This document shows positions 1 through 7,173 of a stretch of 64,000 nt of DNA, one piece after another. Below the pieces are notes generated by a model. It saw only the letters and a list, made by a program, of their open reading frames with translations. It was not told the DNA's origin and made no database searches. Each line of letters starts with the position of its first letter. The first letter of the stretch is position 1. The translations under genes were made by a program, and so were the position numbers. This stretch comes from Paenibacillus pini JCM 16418 (GTDB lineage Bacteria; Bacillota; Bacilli; Paenibacillales; Paenibacillaceae): positions 62,001 through 126,000 of the forward strand of contig NZ_BAVZ01000010.1 in the NCBI RefSeq assembly GCF_000576305.1, written 5' to 3'.

Positions 1-581
1 AGCATTCTCTAAATGCACAGCTATGGATGGATCAGAATTCTGTTAACCTGCTCGCAGTGACTGAGCAGAGAATTAATGATTACGGAGTATACATTGGCAC
101 GAATTATACCCCTCATTATGATGTTGCCATCATGGATGAATATCGAGCAGAAATGCTGAGATTAGGAGCCGTACTGAGGCAGTGCGGTTACGCAGGAATT
201 GCAGGTGTTGACTCCATTCTTGATGAACAAGATCATCTATACCCGGTTATTGAAATTAACGGAAGATTTACACAGGTTACCTATTTACTTCCCTTTATCG
301 AATCATTACTTCCCTCCTATACCTATATTGAGAGCCGCTATATACAGATGGAGACAAGTGATACGCACACTTTTGAGGATATCCAATCTAGATTTAAAAT
401 AGAGCTTCAGCCTGATGCGGACAACCTATTTACCATCTACACATTTGCTTTCGACCATCAACCACACATGAATGTATATCGTATCTTCATACTATTTTAC
501 GGTAATGAAGCCGCCAAGCTAAGTGATATGCTGGACAAGTTTGGACGGATCACCATGCTTCAAGGAGGGGTGTGCTCTTGA
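1..581 (+). CDS. ATP-grasp ligase, C-terminal part (5' end outside window)
   Basis: The frame is open from the first bases, so the ATG at 27 is internal and the gene starts upstream of the window. The visible C-terminal half has the hallmarks of an ATP-grasp fold: a GYAGIAGVDSI segment followed by VIEINGRFT, which matches the metal-binding E-x-N region of the family. ATP-grasp enzymes join a carboxylate to an amine or thiol through an acyl-phosphate. The stop overlaps the next gene (glycosyltransferase), and an acyl carrier protein and a radical SAM gene follow, so it is probably a biosynthetic ligase, perhaps loading an amino acid onto the carrier protein as BtrJ does in butirosin synthesis. 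The substrate is not evident from the sequence. Confidence 0.7.
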   Translation, partial: HSLNAQLWMDQNSVNLLAVTEQRINDYGVYIGTNYTPHYDVAIMDEYRAEMLRLGAVLRQCGYAGIAGVDSILDEQDHLYPVIEINGRFTQVTYLLPFIESLLPSYTYIESRYIQMETSDTHTFEDIQSRFKIELQPDADNLFTIYTFAFDHQPHMNVYRIFILFYGNEAAKLSDMLDKFGRITMLQGGVCS

Positions 582-1684
582 ACGAGACCATAACACTTCT
601 TAGCGCAGGAAATTCACTGGGTGTTTATATACCAGCCAAGCTTCTTCAATTACAGCTCCGAGATCAAGGCATTCATACAGATATTTATATGCTTGAGCAT
701 TTGTACGACCATGAGACATTAGATAAAATTCCACGATATCGTAAGGCATTCCATGATAGCTTTGCTGTTGCCAAGATGGGCTATAAGCTCGCGAAGGACA
801 GCCGCGAGACCTTCGATGAGGATCATGTCGTGATGCTTCTACATGAATGGAAGCAATCTGGAAGAAGGAGGTTTATTGCCCTTACGGGGTTCTGGATTCC
901 GATTCTAGAACGCTACCGGGAGATGATGGGGGCAGTAGATGTAGATATCAGACTTATTCGTTTGGATGCAAGCCACACCCCCTCATTCTCGGTATATGGG
1001 AAGGCATGTGATGCGTTTAACAATGTGTGGCTATATCCAGTCGGGGAGAATCGAATTGCCCAAACGATTGCGGTTAGCGAGGAGGAGCCGGTTCCATTTC
1101 AGGATCGAACACAGCGTTATCTGATTCATGGTGGTGGTTGGGGAATCGGTACCTATAAGGACAAAATTTCGGAGCTTACGGCGAGTGGTATTTCATTAAA
1201 TATCATCGCCTACTATAACGAGGATCTTACATCTGATTCGGCTGATTTGCCCGAGTCCGTATCCCACCGTTATTTCATGTTAGATCCATCCTGGAGTCCT
1301 TGGCAACGTAATTCGTCTAATGAGTTTGATTTTCCACCGTTTGCTGAAATAAAGCAGGGGGAGGATTGCACATTTGAAACGAGTGGTAACTATCCGAAGG
1401 CATTCGAGCTGATGCGCCATTCTACAGGGATTATAAGTAAGCCAGGGGGCGCGACATTGTTAGATTCATTGGCTTCTGCCACGCCTTTAATTTTTCTGGA
1501 GCCTTTCGGAGATCATGAACGAGCGAATGCACATCTCTGGGTATCTCTTGGATTAGGGATAAGCTATGACGCCTGGAAAGAGCAAGACTTTGCAGTAAGT
1601 GTCTTGGAGAGTATTCACCATAATCTCAGGAATGCAGCGTACAAAGCCAACAATTTGGTGAGCAATATTACGAATGGGAGGTGA
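578..1684 (+). CDS. GT-B fold glycosyltransferase (UGT/MurG-like)
   Basis: About 368 residues. The N-terminus has a Rossmann-like strand and glycine turn (LLSAGNSLGVYIPAK). The C-terminal donor half contains GGGWGIGTYKDKI and a donor-binding-like stretch ISKPGGATLLDSLASATPLI followed by EPFGDHERANA, as in UDP-sugar glycosyltransferases of the GT-B fold. The start is chosen at TTG 578 because AAGGAGGGG at 562-570 lies at good spacing from it and too close to the GTG at 572. This TTG overlaps the stop of the upstream ATP-grasp gene, implying translational coupling. It probably glycosylates the product of this cassette. Acceptor and donor are unknown. Confidence 0.7.
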   Translation: MNETITLLSAGNSLGVYIPAKLLQLQLRDQGIHTDIYMLEHLYDHETLDKIPRYRKAFHDSFAVAKMGYKLAKDSRETFDEDHVVMLLHEWKQSGRRRFIALTGFWIPILERYREMMGAVDVDIRLIRLDASHTPSFSVYGKACDAFNNVWLYPVGENRIAQTIAVSEEEPVPFQDRTQRYLIHGGGWGIGTYKDKISELTASGISLNIIAYYNEDLTSDSADLPESVSHRYFMLDPSWSPWQRNSSNEFDFPPFAEIKQGEDCTFETSGNYPKAFELMRHSTGIISKPGGATLLDSLASATPLIFLEPFGDHERANAHLWVSLGLGISYDAWKEQDFAVSVLESIHHNLRNAAYKANNLVSNITNGR

Positions 1685-1766
1685 GGCTGACTCGTCATGC
1701 TGAGAGATTCGTGCAATAGGCTAAGACCGTATTACCGGAGTGGTACAAATAAAAGGAGGAATTGAT

Positions 1767-2048
1767 ATGATCCAAACCGTTATGAATATTTTATGTGATA
1801 TTAAGGAATCTCCTGAGTTGATGTCCAAGCTAACGCCTCAGACGGATATTATTCACGGTGTTGGTTTGGACTCCTTGCAAATGATTAATTTTGTGTTGGC
1901 ATTAGAAGATGCCTTTGATCTTGAAATAGACTTTGAGACGTTCGACTATGAGCATATGGGTACGATCGAGTCGCTCGTCCTTTTCCTGATGAGAGAGAAC
2001 ACACCATCGGATGAAGTAGCAAGCAACTTGTCAAAAATAAGTGGATAG
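1767..2048 (+). CDS. Acyl/peptidyl carrier protein
   Basis: A 93-residue protein with the 4'-phosphopantetheine site G-L-D-S-L-Q-M, where Ser36 is the expected attachment residue. A helical-bundle pattern follows (VLALEDAFDLEIDFETFDYEHMGTIESL is the usual helix II/III region). The ATG at 1767 is preceded by AAAAGGAGG at 1751-1759; the in-frame upstream codon at 1740 has no such site. It would carry an acyl or aminoacyl group as a thioester for neighbouring enzymes. No PKS or NRPS modules are visible, so a stand-alone carrier, as in butirosin-type chemistry (BtrI), is the likely mode. Confidence 0.85.
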   Translation: MIQTVMNILCDIKESPELMSKLTPQTDIIHGVGLDSLQMINFVLALEDAFDLEIDFETFDYEHMGTIESLVLFLMRENTPSDEVASNLSKISG

Positions 2049-2059
2049 GGGGAATTGCG

Positions 2060-3232
2060 ATGCAGCCGAAAACCAAGACTACATTTGACCGTAGCACATT
2101 TCAGAATGTGAAGCGAACGATTCAGAATATGTCTATTACGAGTAGAGCGCAGAAGCAAGACCCAACATATGCACTTGATATTCCTGATGATGTAGGGATT
2201 AAGCTGAACAATGGCTGTAATTTACGTTGCCAACACTGCTTCGAATGGGCCAATGATGGCTTCCATCATGACATGGCCAAAGAAACCAAGAATCAAGAGA
2301 TTGATTTGGGTTTAGTCGAACGTATTCTTGAACAAACGCATGAGAGGAAATCAAGACTGTTTATATGGGGCGGTGAGCCACTATTTTACAGTAAATTCGA
2401 TGAATTCGCTGATTTGCTAGCCAAAGATCCCCGCAACACAACCATTTGCACCAACGCGCTACTCATTGAACGAAAGCTGGACTCCATTCTTAAAATTTCG
2501 GAGGATATGACCCTATTGATCAGTCTCGATGGGTTCGAGGAGGAGAATGATGCCATTCGCGGAAAGGGCACGTTCAAAAGGGTTGTTCATATGATCAATC
2601 TGATACTGAAATTGCAGCAGACCGGTGAATACAAGGGCAGAGTTTCAATTAGTCTAACCATTAGTGATTCGATGGTGCCAAGACTATACGAGTTCATGGA
2701 GTATTTTGAGAATATGGGTGTCGACACTGTTTATTTCGTTTTCCCTTGGTATATTCCTGAAAATATTGCTACAAAAATGGATGATTTCTATGAAGATCGT
2801 TTCTCATGGCTTGAAGCAGTTCAGCAACAACAGCGCTATAGCTGGCATTCCTTTTCATTCCATGTATCCGAAGAGAACATCGAGCCGCTCATTGCTGAAA
2901 TTGATCGAATTAATCAGCGTGTATGGCAGAACAGAATTCGATTCCAACCTGCGCTCGAGCTAGACGAAGTAAGAGATTTCATTCTTGGTTCTGAGAAACC
3001 TGCGATGAAGCGGGGGCAATGCTTGTCCATTGCGAACCGACTGGATATTATGCCTGACGGTAAGGTCAATCCATGTAAGTTCTTTCCTGAGTTCACATTG
3101 GGTGATCTGAATGACGGGGAATTAAAGGATGTATTCCATAGTGATAATTTCCGAAAGCATAGGGAAGTGCTAGGAGAAGGGTTAACGCCCATCTGTTCCA
3201 GATGCGTGCTGTTATATAACTATGGACGTTAA
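2060..3232 (+). CDS. Radical SAM protein with SPASM-type C-terminus
   Basis: 390 residues. The radical SAM cluster motif C-x3-C-x2-C is at C53, C57 and C60, and would bind the [4Fe-4S] cluster that cleaves S-adenosylmethionine. A GGEP-like segment (WGGEPLF) follows, then a C-terminal Cys set (GQCLS, VNPCKF and C379/C382 in CSRC) typical of an auxiliary cluster in SPASM or twitch domains. Family members modify peptides or carrier-bound substrates, or dehydrogenate sugars. It starts 11 bases after the carrier protein stop, with GGGGG upstream. The neighbouring carrier and ligase suggest it acts on a carrier-tethered aminoacyl group or on the sugar; this is inference. Only 11 bases separate its stop from the convergent gene. 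Confidence 0.85.
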   Translation: MQPKTKTTFDRSTFQNVKRTIQNMSITSRAQKQDPTYALDIPDDVGIKLNNGCNLRCQHCFEWANDGFHHDMAKETKNQEIDLGLVERILEQTHERKSRLFIWGGEPLFYSKFDEFADLLAKDPRNTTICTNALLIERKLDSILKISEDMTLLISLDGFEEENDAIRGKGTFKRVVHMINLILKLQQTGEYKGRVSISLTISDSMVPRLYEFMEYFENMGVDTVYFVFPWYIPENIATKMDDFYEDRFSWLEAVQQQQRYSWHSFSFHVSEENIEPLIAEIDRINQRVWQNRIRFQPALELDEVRDFILGSEKPAMKRGQCLSIANRLDIMPDGKVNPCKFFPEFTLGDLNDGELKDVFHSDNFRKHREVLGEGLTPICSRCVLLYNYGR

Positions 3233-3243
3233 CTGAATGTTGC

Positions 3244-4233
3244 TTACTCTGGAGTACTAACGAAGGATGTGACCAGAGGGGATAAAAGGATCGGAGCAAA
3301 GCTATCACTTGTTAATGTTTGAAAGCATTCCATTTCCAGCCGCTTCAGCTCCATACATAACGGGGATAGCTTGCTCTGATTAATTTTGCCGCTAATTACT
3401 GCCTTAGCAAAAGCATTCTTCATTCGTTCAGCGATCTGACTACATTGATCTAGGCAGCGTACGAGTTCTTCAGATGCTCCAACGTATTCAAGGAACCGAG
3501 CGAAAACATATCGAGACCCTGTCACTAGTGTTAACGCATGTTCAAGTCTTTCGTAGAATGATGGTGGATTTGCTGGAATTTCCTCAATGAACTGGAGAAT
3601 ATGGTCATAGAACTGAAAATGATCAACCAGACCTTTGCGCCAGATCGTGAATCTTTCTTCGAGTGATGCTTGGACTAACTGGTCATTCCAGTTAGCAACA
3701 CTAACAACGCTCACGAGATGAGTGTACTGTGGATCACCCTTAAAAATTCCATCCTTAATGAAGCTTTGATCTACATAATCGCAAAATGGTGGGTAATTAT
3801 CTTGAAGTAGGTAGCTGATTTGGTCACCATTGATTTGTAATTGCTTCAGAAAGACAGAATGAAGGGCCCCCTCAACCAAGTAATGCTTGCCTAGGACCCA
3901 GTGGGGCATATAATCTAGATTGACCCAAAGGTAGATATATTGATTCTTATTTAGTAGATCCTGTAGTAAATAATCTAACTCTTCTTCATTATGTATACAT
4001 TGCTCTTCCATCTGAATATTGAATAGCTTAATATCTTCATCGTTCATCGAGTGGCTATCATATGACCAGCGATTCTTGTCTTGTATGAATAAATGGTCAT
4101 AGATGGATTGGGTACTCTCGTATGCATTATAGAATAGTAACTCAATCGGGATATTCTTTTCTTGAAAAAGGAGAAGTAGCTGGATTTTACGGCAATCATA
4201 CAAATCTGAGATATACGTCATGATTTCGGACAT
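3244..4233 (-). CDS. BtrH-like (butirosin BtrH N-terminal/C39 papain-like fold) protein
   Basis: 329 residues. The N-terminus resembles the BtrH_N family: DCRKIQLLLLFQ gives a candidate nucleophile Cys14, GALHSVFLKQ gives His125, and LLQDNYPP gives Asp145, with the Cys...His...Asp order and spacing of C39-like folds. In butirosin synthesis BtrH moves an acyl group from the carrier protein BtrI to the aminoglycoside. The C-terminal half (from about residue 200) is helical and not recognised. It lies tail to tail with the radical SAM gene. AAAGAGGTG precedes the ATG. The presence of a carrier protein, ATP-grasp ligase and glycosyltransferase next door supports an acyltransferase or thioesterase role, but identity is low and the catalytic triad is my assignment. 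Confidence 0.5.
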   Translation of the reverse strand: MSEIMTYISDLYDCRKIQLLLLFQEKNIPIELLFYNAYESTQSIYDHLFIQDKNRWSYDSHSMNDEDIKLFNIQMEEQCIHNEEELDYLLQDLLNKNQYIYLWVNLDYMPHWVLGKHYLVEGALHSVFLKQLQINGDQISYLLQDNYPPFCDYVDQSFIKDGIFKGDPQYTHLVSVVSVANWNDQLVQASLEERFTIWRKGLVDHFQFYDHILQFIEEIPANPPSFYERLEHALTLVTGSRYVFARFLEYVGASEELVRCLDQCSQIAERMKNAFAKAVISGKINQSKLSPLCMELKRLEMECFQTLTSDSFAPILLSPLVTSFVSTPE

Positions 4234-4312
4234 GGATTCACCTCTTTAATTACATAATTGGAAATATATTATAATATTAATATACTTGTATAGAGCTAAT
4301 TCATCAATATAA

Positions 4313-4341
4313 AATGCCATTACTCTTAGAGTAATGGCATT
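4313..4341 (-). terminator. Intrinsic terminator of modAB
   Basis: A 13-bp perfect inverted repeat (AATGCCATTACTC, 3-base loop TTA) lies two bases beyond the modB stop. It stands between modB and the start region of the BtrH-like gene, with an A/T tract on the leftward side. Confidence 0.75.
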
Positions 4342-4343
4342 CT

Positions 4344-5012
4344 TTAAACTTTGCGATTAGCAACGAGCATCAAACCAAATGAAATAATGATGATTGCCCC
4401 TGCCCAGTACCAAGCAAGCGTCATATCTCCCGATTCAACCGCGATATAGATTGCTGTCGGCAACGTCTGGGTTTTGTGAGGGATGTTGCCCGCAATCATA
4501 AGCGTTGCCCCAAACTCTCCTAGCCCCCGAGCGAAGCCGAGAAGGTAAGCAGTCACAAGCGATCGCCAGGCCAAAGGCATGGTGATATATCTCAGAACCT
4601 GCCACTCACTTGCCCCCATGGATCTAGCGGCATCCTCTATATCCTTGTCCACCAAGGAGAAGCCTGTTCGCATCGTCTGATAGACTAAGGGGAAAGCCAC
4701 CACTATGGCAGCAATGACGGCAGCTCCCCAAGTGAATATGATCGATTGATTGAAGAAGCTCTCCATGAACTGTCCAATCCAGCTCTTTTTACCGAGTAGA
4801 ACCAGTAAGATAAACCCTACCACCGTAGGTGGAAGAACAAGGGGCAGCAGAAATGTAGTTTCGACAACAGTCTTCCCGCGGAAATTTCTTCGAGACATTT
4901 TCCAAGCGGTAACCCCCCCGATTACAAGAACGAAGATGCTTGATACAACAGCGACCTTTAATGAAAGTAAGATGGGGGACGTGAAATCAGCCCAGTTGAT
5001 GTTGTTCATCAT
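4344..5012 (-). CDS. modB: Molybdate ABC transporter permease
   Basis: 222 residues, the usual ModB length, with about five hydrophobic segments. The cytoplasmic EAA-loop is present (DAARSMGASEWQVLRYITMPLA, around residues 143-164), which docks with the ATPase. The FLLPLVLPPTVVGF and RGLGEFGATLMIAGN segments are typical of ModB/CysT-type permeases. Its start overlaps the TAA stop of modA by one base, so the two are translationally coupled. No modC ATPase gene is in the window, so the transporter must use one encoded elsewhere. A strong hairpin ends the unit. Confidence 0.92.
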   Translation of the reverse strand: MMNNINWADFTSPILLSLKVAVVSSIFVLVIGGVTAWKMSRRNFRGKTVVETTFLLPLVLPPTVVGFILLVLLGKKSWIGQFMESFFNQSIIFTWGAAVIAAIVVAFPLVYQTMRTGFSLVDKDIEDAARSMGASEWQVLRYITMPLAWRSLVTAYLLGFARGLGEFGATLMIAGNIPHKTQTLPTAIYIAVESGDMTLAWYWAGAIIIISFGLMLVANRKV

Positions 5013-5824
5013 TATTCAGGTATGGAAAATCCGTATTTTACAAACATATCTTGTGCCTCTTTACCTTGAAGATAGGTGTAAAAGTCAGAAATCTCTTTGC
5101 TGTGCTTGGTTGCCTTAACAATACCTGCGGGATACTGAATCGGCGTATAGGATTGTGGATCTACATTAAATGCGATGGTAATAGCTTTAGAAGTCAAAGC
5201 ATCTGTTTTATATACAAAGCCGGCCTCGGCATTCCCTGATTCGACATAGGTAAGGACCTGACGTACATCTTTACCTTGTACCACTTTTGGTTGAAGAGAA
5301 TCCCATAGTTTAGAATAGGTCAGCGCCTCTTTAGCATAGTTACCAGCAGGAACCGTTTTAGGCTCGCCTAGTGCTACATATTTAATATTGTCGTTAGATA
5401 AGTCTTCTACTTTCTGAACATTTGCTTTGTCGTTAGCAGGTACAACAACAACTAAATCATTACGTAGAATATTCTTATGCTGCGAATCATCTATGAGCTT
5501 CTTGTCGATTAAGGTATTCATATTCTTACTGGATGCTGAGAAGAATAAATCGGCCGGAGCACCTTGTTCAATTTGCTGCTGCAAAGCTCCTGATGCACCA
5601 AAGTTAAATCTCAGTTTAATAGTTTGATGTCTATTCTCGTAGTTGGTTTGTATTTCTTTCAGAGCGTCGGTCAAGCTCGCCGCTGCCGAGATGGTAAGCT
5701 CTACTTTTTCCGTAGGTGCGCTTGTGGAAGCCTTGTCCTTCTCACGATTACCGCATCCCGTAAAAATGACCGACATCACACCTAAACATATTAGAACATA
5801 ACTAAACAACCCTTTTTTATACAA
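5012..5824 (-). CDS. modA: Molybdate ABC transporter substrate-binding lipoprotein
   Basis: About 270 residues. A lipoprotein signal with lipobox I-F-T-G-C lies near residues 20-25, followed by a ModA-type binding domain (LTISAAASLTDALKEI, FNFGASGALQQQIEQGAPADLFFSAS). It captures molybdate at the cell surface for ModB. The start is placed at TTG 5824: GGAGGG sits just upstream of it, whereas a start at 5848 would place that ribosome-binding site inside the coding region. Transcription probably begins at the promoter at 5891-5919. Confidence 0.92.
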   Translation of the reverse strand: MYKKGLFSYVLICLGVMSVIFTGCGNREKDKASTSAPTEKVELTISAAASLTDALKEIQTNYENRHQTIKLRFNFGASGALQQQIEQGAPADLFFSASSKNMNTLIDKKLIDDSQHKNILRNDLVVVVPANDKANVQKVEDLSNDNIKYVALGEPKTVPAGNYAKEALTYSKLWDSLQPKVVQGKDVRQVLTYVESGNAEAGFVYKTDALTSKAITIAFNVDPQSYTPIQYPAGIVKATKHSKEISDFYTYLQGKEAQDMFVKYGFSIPE

Positions 5825-5850
5825 TATATTCCCTCCAAATATCCACAAAC

Positions 5851-5880
5851 AATATAAATAGATATAAATAGATATATATA
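5851..5880. repeat. Three tandem 10-bp AT-rich repeats in the modA leader
   Basis: Three consecutive near-identical decamers (AATATAAATA, GATATAAATA, GATATATATA) lie between the proposed modAB promoter and the modA ribosome-binding site. A 10-bp period places equivalent bases on one helix face, so they may be a regulator-binding array; this is inference. Confidence 0.45.
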
Positions 5881-5890
5881 GACTTAAATT

Positions 5891-5919
5891 ATTATAGTAG
5901 ACGTTATCGATTTAGTAAA
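5891..5919 (-). promoter_or_regulatory. Putative sigma-A promoter of modAB
   Basis: Reading leftward, TTTACT (-35) and a perfect TATAAT (-10) are separated by 17 bases. It is the only good promoter match upstream of modA. Its -35 box is 9 bases from that of the divergent regulator promoter. Confidence 0.55.
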
Positions 5920-5928
5920 CAGCGAGCA

Positions 5929-5957
5929 TTGAAATACAGGATTGTACCACCTATGAT
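5929..5957 (+). promoter_or_regulatory. Putative promoter of the molybdate regulator gene
   Basis: TTGAAA and TATGAT are separated by 17 bases, about 40 bases before the ATG at 5998. It is back to back with the modAB promoter, so one bound regulator could control both. Confidence 0.5.
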
Positions 5958-5997
5958 AGACTATAGTGATGTAGATTAAGTCCCAAGGAGGACGACC

Positions 5998-6960
5998 ATG
6001 ACAACGGATATATCATATACCACCGAAGAAATTTCCAAGCTTTTGAAAGTCTCGAAGTTAACGGTTTATGACCTTATTAAAAAAGGAGAACTACCCGCAT
6101 ACCGTGTCGGTAAACAGATGCGTGTAGATTCAATAGACCTTGAAGCATATAAAGCGCGCACCAAAGGCAGTATGGCATACGTTAACCTTAATGCAAATAA
6201 GGTGGATGTGGTGGGAACTTCAGTACAACAGCAATCGATGGGAGCTCCAGCTACAAGGAACTTAGTGATCACGGGGCAGGATGTTAGTTTAGATATTTTA
6301 TCCAAGCATATTGAGAAAAATGTAGCTCACTATAGACCGCTTCGTTCTTACGTAGGGAGTCTGGATAGCCTCATTTCCATGTATAAAGGTGAATCCGACA
6401 TTGTCAGTACTCATTTGTTCGATGGCGATACTGGGCAATATAATCTTCCGTATATTCAAAAGTTACTGACCGGCTTCTCATATACCGTGGTCAATCTCGT
6501 GACCAGAACCGCTGGACTATACGTGATGCAGGGAAATCCTAAACAGCTTCATAGCTGGAATGATCTGAGTCAGCCAGGACTGCGAATGATTAATCGGGAA
6601 AAGGGATCTGGAGCACGGGTGCTTCTAGATGAGCAGCTTCGGCTACATGGCATATCACGGCAGATATTAAGTGGTTATGATCAGGAAGAGTCCAATCACA
6701 TTGGAGTTGCAGGGAAAGTGGCGACAGGTGAGGCGGATTTTGGAGTAGGTATCGAAAAGGCGGCAAATATGGTGGGTGGCGTAGAATTCACCCCACTAAT
6801 TCAAGAGCGTTATGATTTGGTCATGTTAAAAAATCCGGATAATCTAGAATGGATCGAGCAAGTGAAGCAGATTTTGCAATCGGAAGCTTTCCATAGCGAG
6901 CTACGACCTATTCAAGGTTATGACTTGTCGCAGACAGGGAAGGTTTTGTTTGAGAATTAG
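5998..6960 (+). CDS. HTH (excisionase/MerR-like) regulator with periplasmic-binding-protein-like domain, probable molybdate sensor
   Basis: 320 residues. Residues about 6-50 form an excisionase-type winged helix (TTEEISKLLKVSKLTVYDLIKKG, then YRVGKQMRV). From about residue 85 to the end there is a ModA/PBP-like domain (LVITGQDVSLDILSKH, GSGARVLLDEQLR, GEADFGVGIEKAA) without a signal peptide, so it senses a ligand in the cytoplasm. AAGGAGG precedes the ATG. It is divergent from modAB, and Bacillus subtilis has the same set (yvgK-yvgL-yvgM), so it most likely controls molybdate uptake. Confidence 0.8.
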   Translation: MTTDISYTTEEISKLLKVSKLTVYDLIKKGELPAYRVGKQMRVDSIDLEAYKARTKGSMAYVNLNANKVDVVGTSVQQQSMGAPATRNLVITGQDVSLDILSKHIEKNVAHYRPLRSYVGSLDSLISMYKGESDIVSTHLFDGDTGQYNLPYIQKLLTGFSYTVVNLVTRTAGLYVMQGNPKQLHSWNDLSQPGLRMINREKGSGARVLLDEQLRLHGISRQILSGYDQEESNHIGVAGKVATGEADFGVGIEKAANMVGGVEFTPLIQERYDLVMLKNPDNLEWIEQVKQILQSEAFHSELRPIQGYDLSQTGKVLFEN

Positions 6961-7013
6961 AAACTAGTAGTAGTGGCCAGTTACACTATGATTTGTGGTT
7001 TGGATCTGTTTAT

Positions 7014-7050
7014 ACAAAGAAGAGACCTCTACTTGAGGTCTCTTCTTTGT
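7014..7050 (+). terminator. Intrinsic terminator
   Basis: A 16-bp perfect stem (ACAAAGAAGAGACCTC with 5-base loop TACTT) follows the molybdate regulator gene, with T-rich ends. It probably ends that transcript. Confidence 0.75.
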
Positions 7051-7173
7051 AGCTTGGCAGGCAGAGAGAAATTAACTTCACCCCAAATCATATGAAAGCA
7101 AATGCAGTGCATTAAGAAAGAATTGACAGTTATTATTCAAAATAAGGATGTCCCAATGAAAGTCATTATTTGA

